Positions 6,785 to 6,967 of a DNA stretch of 6,967 nt are shown here, one piece after another. A program made the translations under genes and the position numbers. This DNA comes from CAZAMT01 sp964486145 (GTDB lineage: Bacteria > Bacteroidota > Bacteroidia > Bacteroidales > JAAAOM01): NCBI GenBank assembly GCA_964486145.1, contig CAZAMT010000219.1, positions 1 through 6,967 of the forward strand, given 5' to 3'. Positions within the stretch are counted from its first letter, which is position 1. Each line of letters begins with the position of its first letter. The notes under the pieces were generated by a model that saw only the letters and a program-made list of their open reading frames with translations, was not told where the DNA came from and made no database searches.

Positions 6785-6786
6785 TT
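6753..6786 (+). terminator. Intrinsic terminator-like hairpin at the broken end of the hydrolase remnant
   Basis: ATGGCATT (6756-6763) pairs perfectly with AATGCCAT (6770-6777) around the six-base loop ATCGTC. The flanking GC pairs (6753-6754 with 6778-6779) can extend the stem across one bulged T. Seven T follow (6780-6786). The form is that of a plus-strand terminator, yet no plus-strand gene lies between 6130 and here except the barrel gene more than 600 bases upstream. On the minus strand the same bases read as the first codons of the hydrolase fragment. Confidence 0.6.
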
Positions 6787-6967
6787 AGTAAAGTTATGTG
6801 TATCAGTTGAAATAGTCAATAGTAGATGGTAAAAATGAATTACAAATAGTCTAATGTCATTTGTACAAAAAAATAATCTGATTATTTATATCCCGGTTTG
6901 AAGTAATTATATGTAATGGGTTTGGTCTAAAAAGCCTTCAAACTGCTGATTTTTGTTGTTTTCACCC
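6787..6967. other. AT-rich stretch with no supported feature
   Basis: I see no open frame of useful length, RNA gene, repeat or consensus TAnnTTTG promoter on either strand in these 181 bases. It lies upstream (minus strand) of the truncated hydrolase fragment and may be intergenic sequence brought next to it by the same rearrangement. Confidence 0.4.

Noticed and set aside
92..6941. AGCCTTCAAA present near both window ends as flanking direct repeats of a mobile element
   Set aside because: Ten shared bases in 7 kb of AT-rich DNA is not convincing, and no transposase or terminal inverted repeats are present.

Overview
The window looks like chromosomal DNA of a Bacteroidota bacterium, probably an AT-rich environmental member. 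This rests on the Bacteroidota-style pairing of an ECF sigma factor with a membrane protein that ends in an outer-membrane beta-barrel, an exact TAnnTTTG -7 element, mostly weak Shine-Dalgarno sites, and closest recalled matches for FtsH and the YwqG-like protein. I ran no searches. All family assignments come from reading motifs in the translated sequence.

Layout. Bases 1-220 hold no convincing gene. Bases 221-776 (+) are a collapsed aconitate hydratase gene: a well-preserved N-terminus is joined, with a frame change, to a middle piece, which is then joined in frame to the extreme C-terminus. Bases 807-2732 (+) encode a complete FtsH membrane AAA+ zinc protease, starting at a TTG or GTG codon. 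After a 242-base AT-rich gap, 2975-3769 (+) encodes a DUF1963/YwqG-like protein, closed by a clear intrinsic terminator at 3816-3851.

Bases 3852-6130 hold a self-contained regulatory unit. It has a candidate ECF-type promoter (3904-3930), a candidate housekeeping promoter element (4046-4079), an ECF sigma factor (4101-4664), and a 489-residue protein overlapping it by ATGA (4661-6130). That protein has a short cytoplasmic anti-sigma-like segment, one membrane helix, a long low-complexity linker and a C-terminal beta-barrel-like domain. The likely logic is a sigma factor held or modulated by its partner, with the partner able to reach from cytoplasm to outer membrane, and possible autoregulation through the upstream promoter.

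Bases 6143-6784 (-) are a second composite wreck. A 5'-truncated alpha/beta-hydrolase (lipase-like) fragment runs in one open frame into the N-terminal piece of a YfiH/laccase-domain (multicopper polyphenol oxidase) protein, then into an unrecognised tail. A strong plus-strand terminator hairpin (6753-6786) sits across the broken 5' end. Bases 6787-6967 show nothing I can support.

The two most notable themes are (i) two separate loci in 7 kb where conserved genes have collapsed by internal deletion or fusion while the remaining pieces stay well conserved, which means recent decay or an assembly artefact, and (ii) the sigma factor plus single-polypeptide trans-envelope partner, which is the best candidate for a little-described system.
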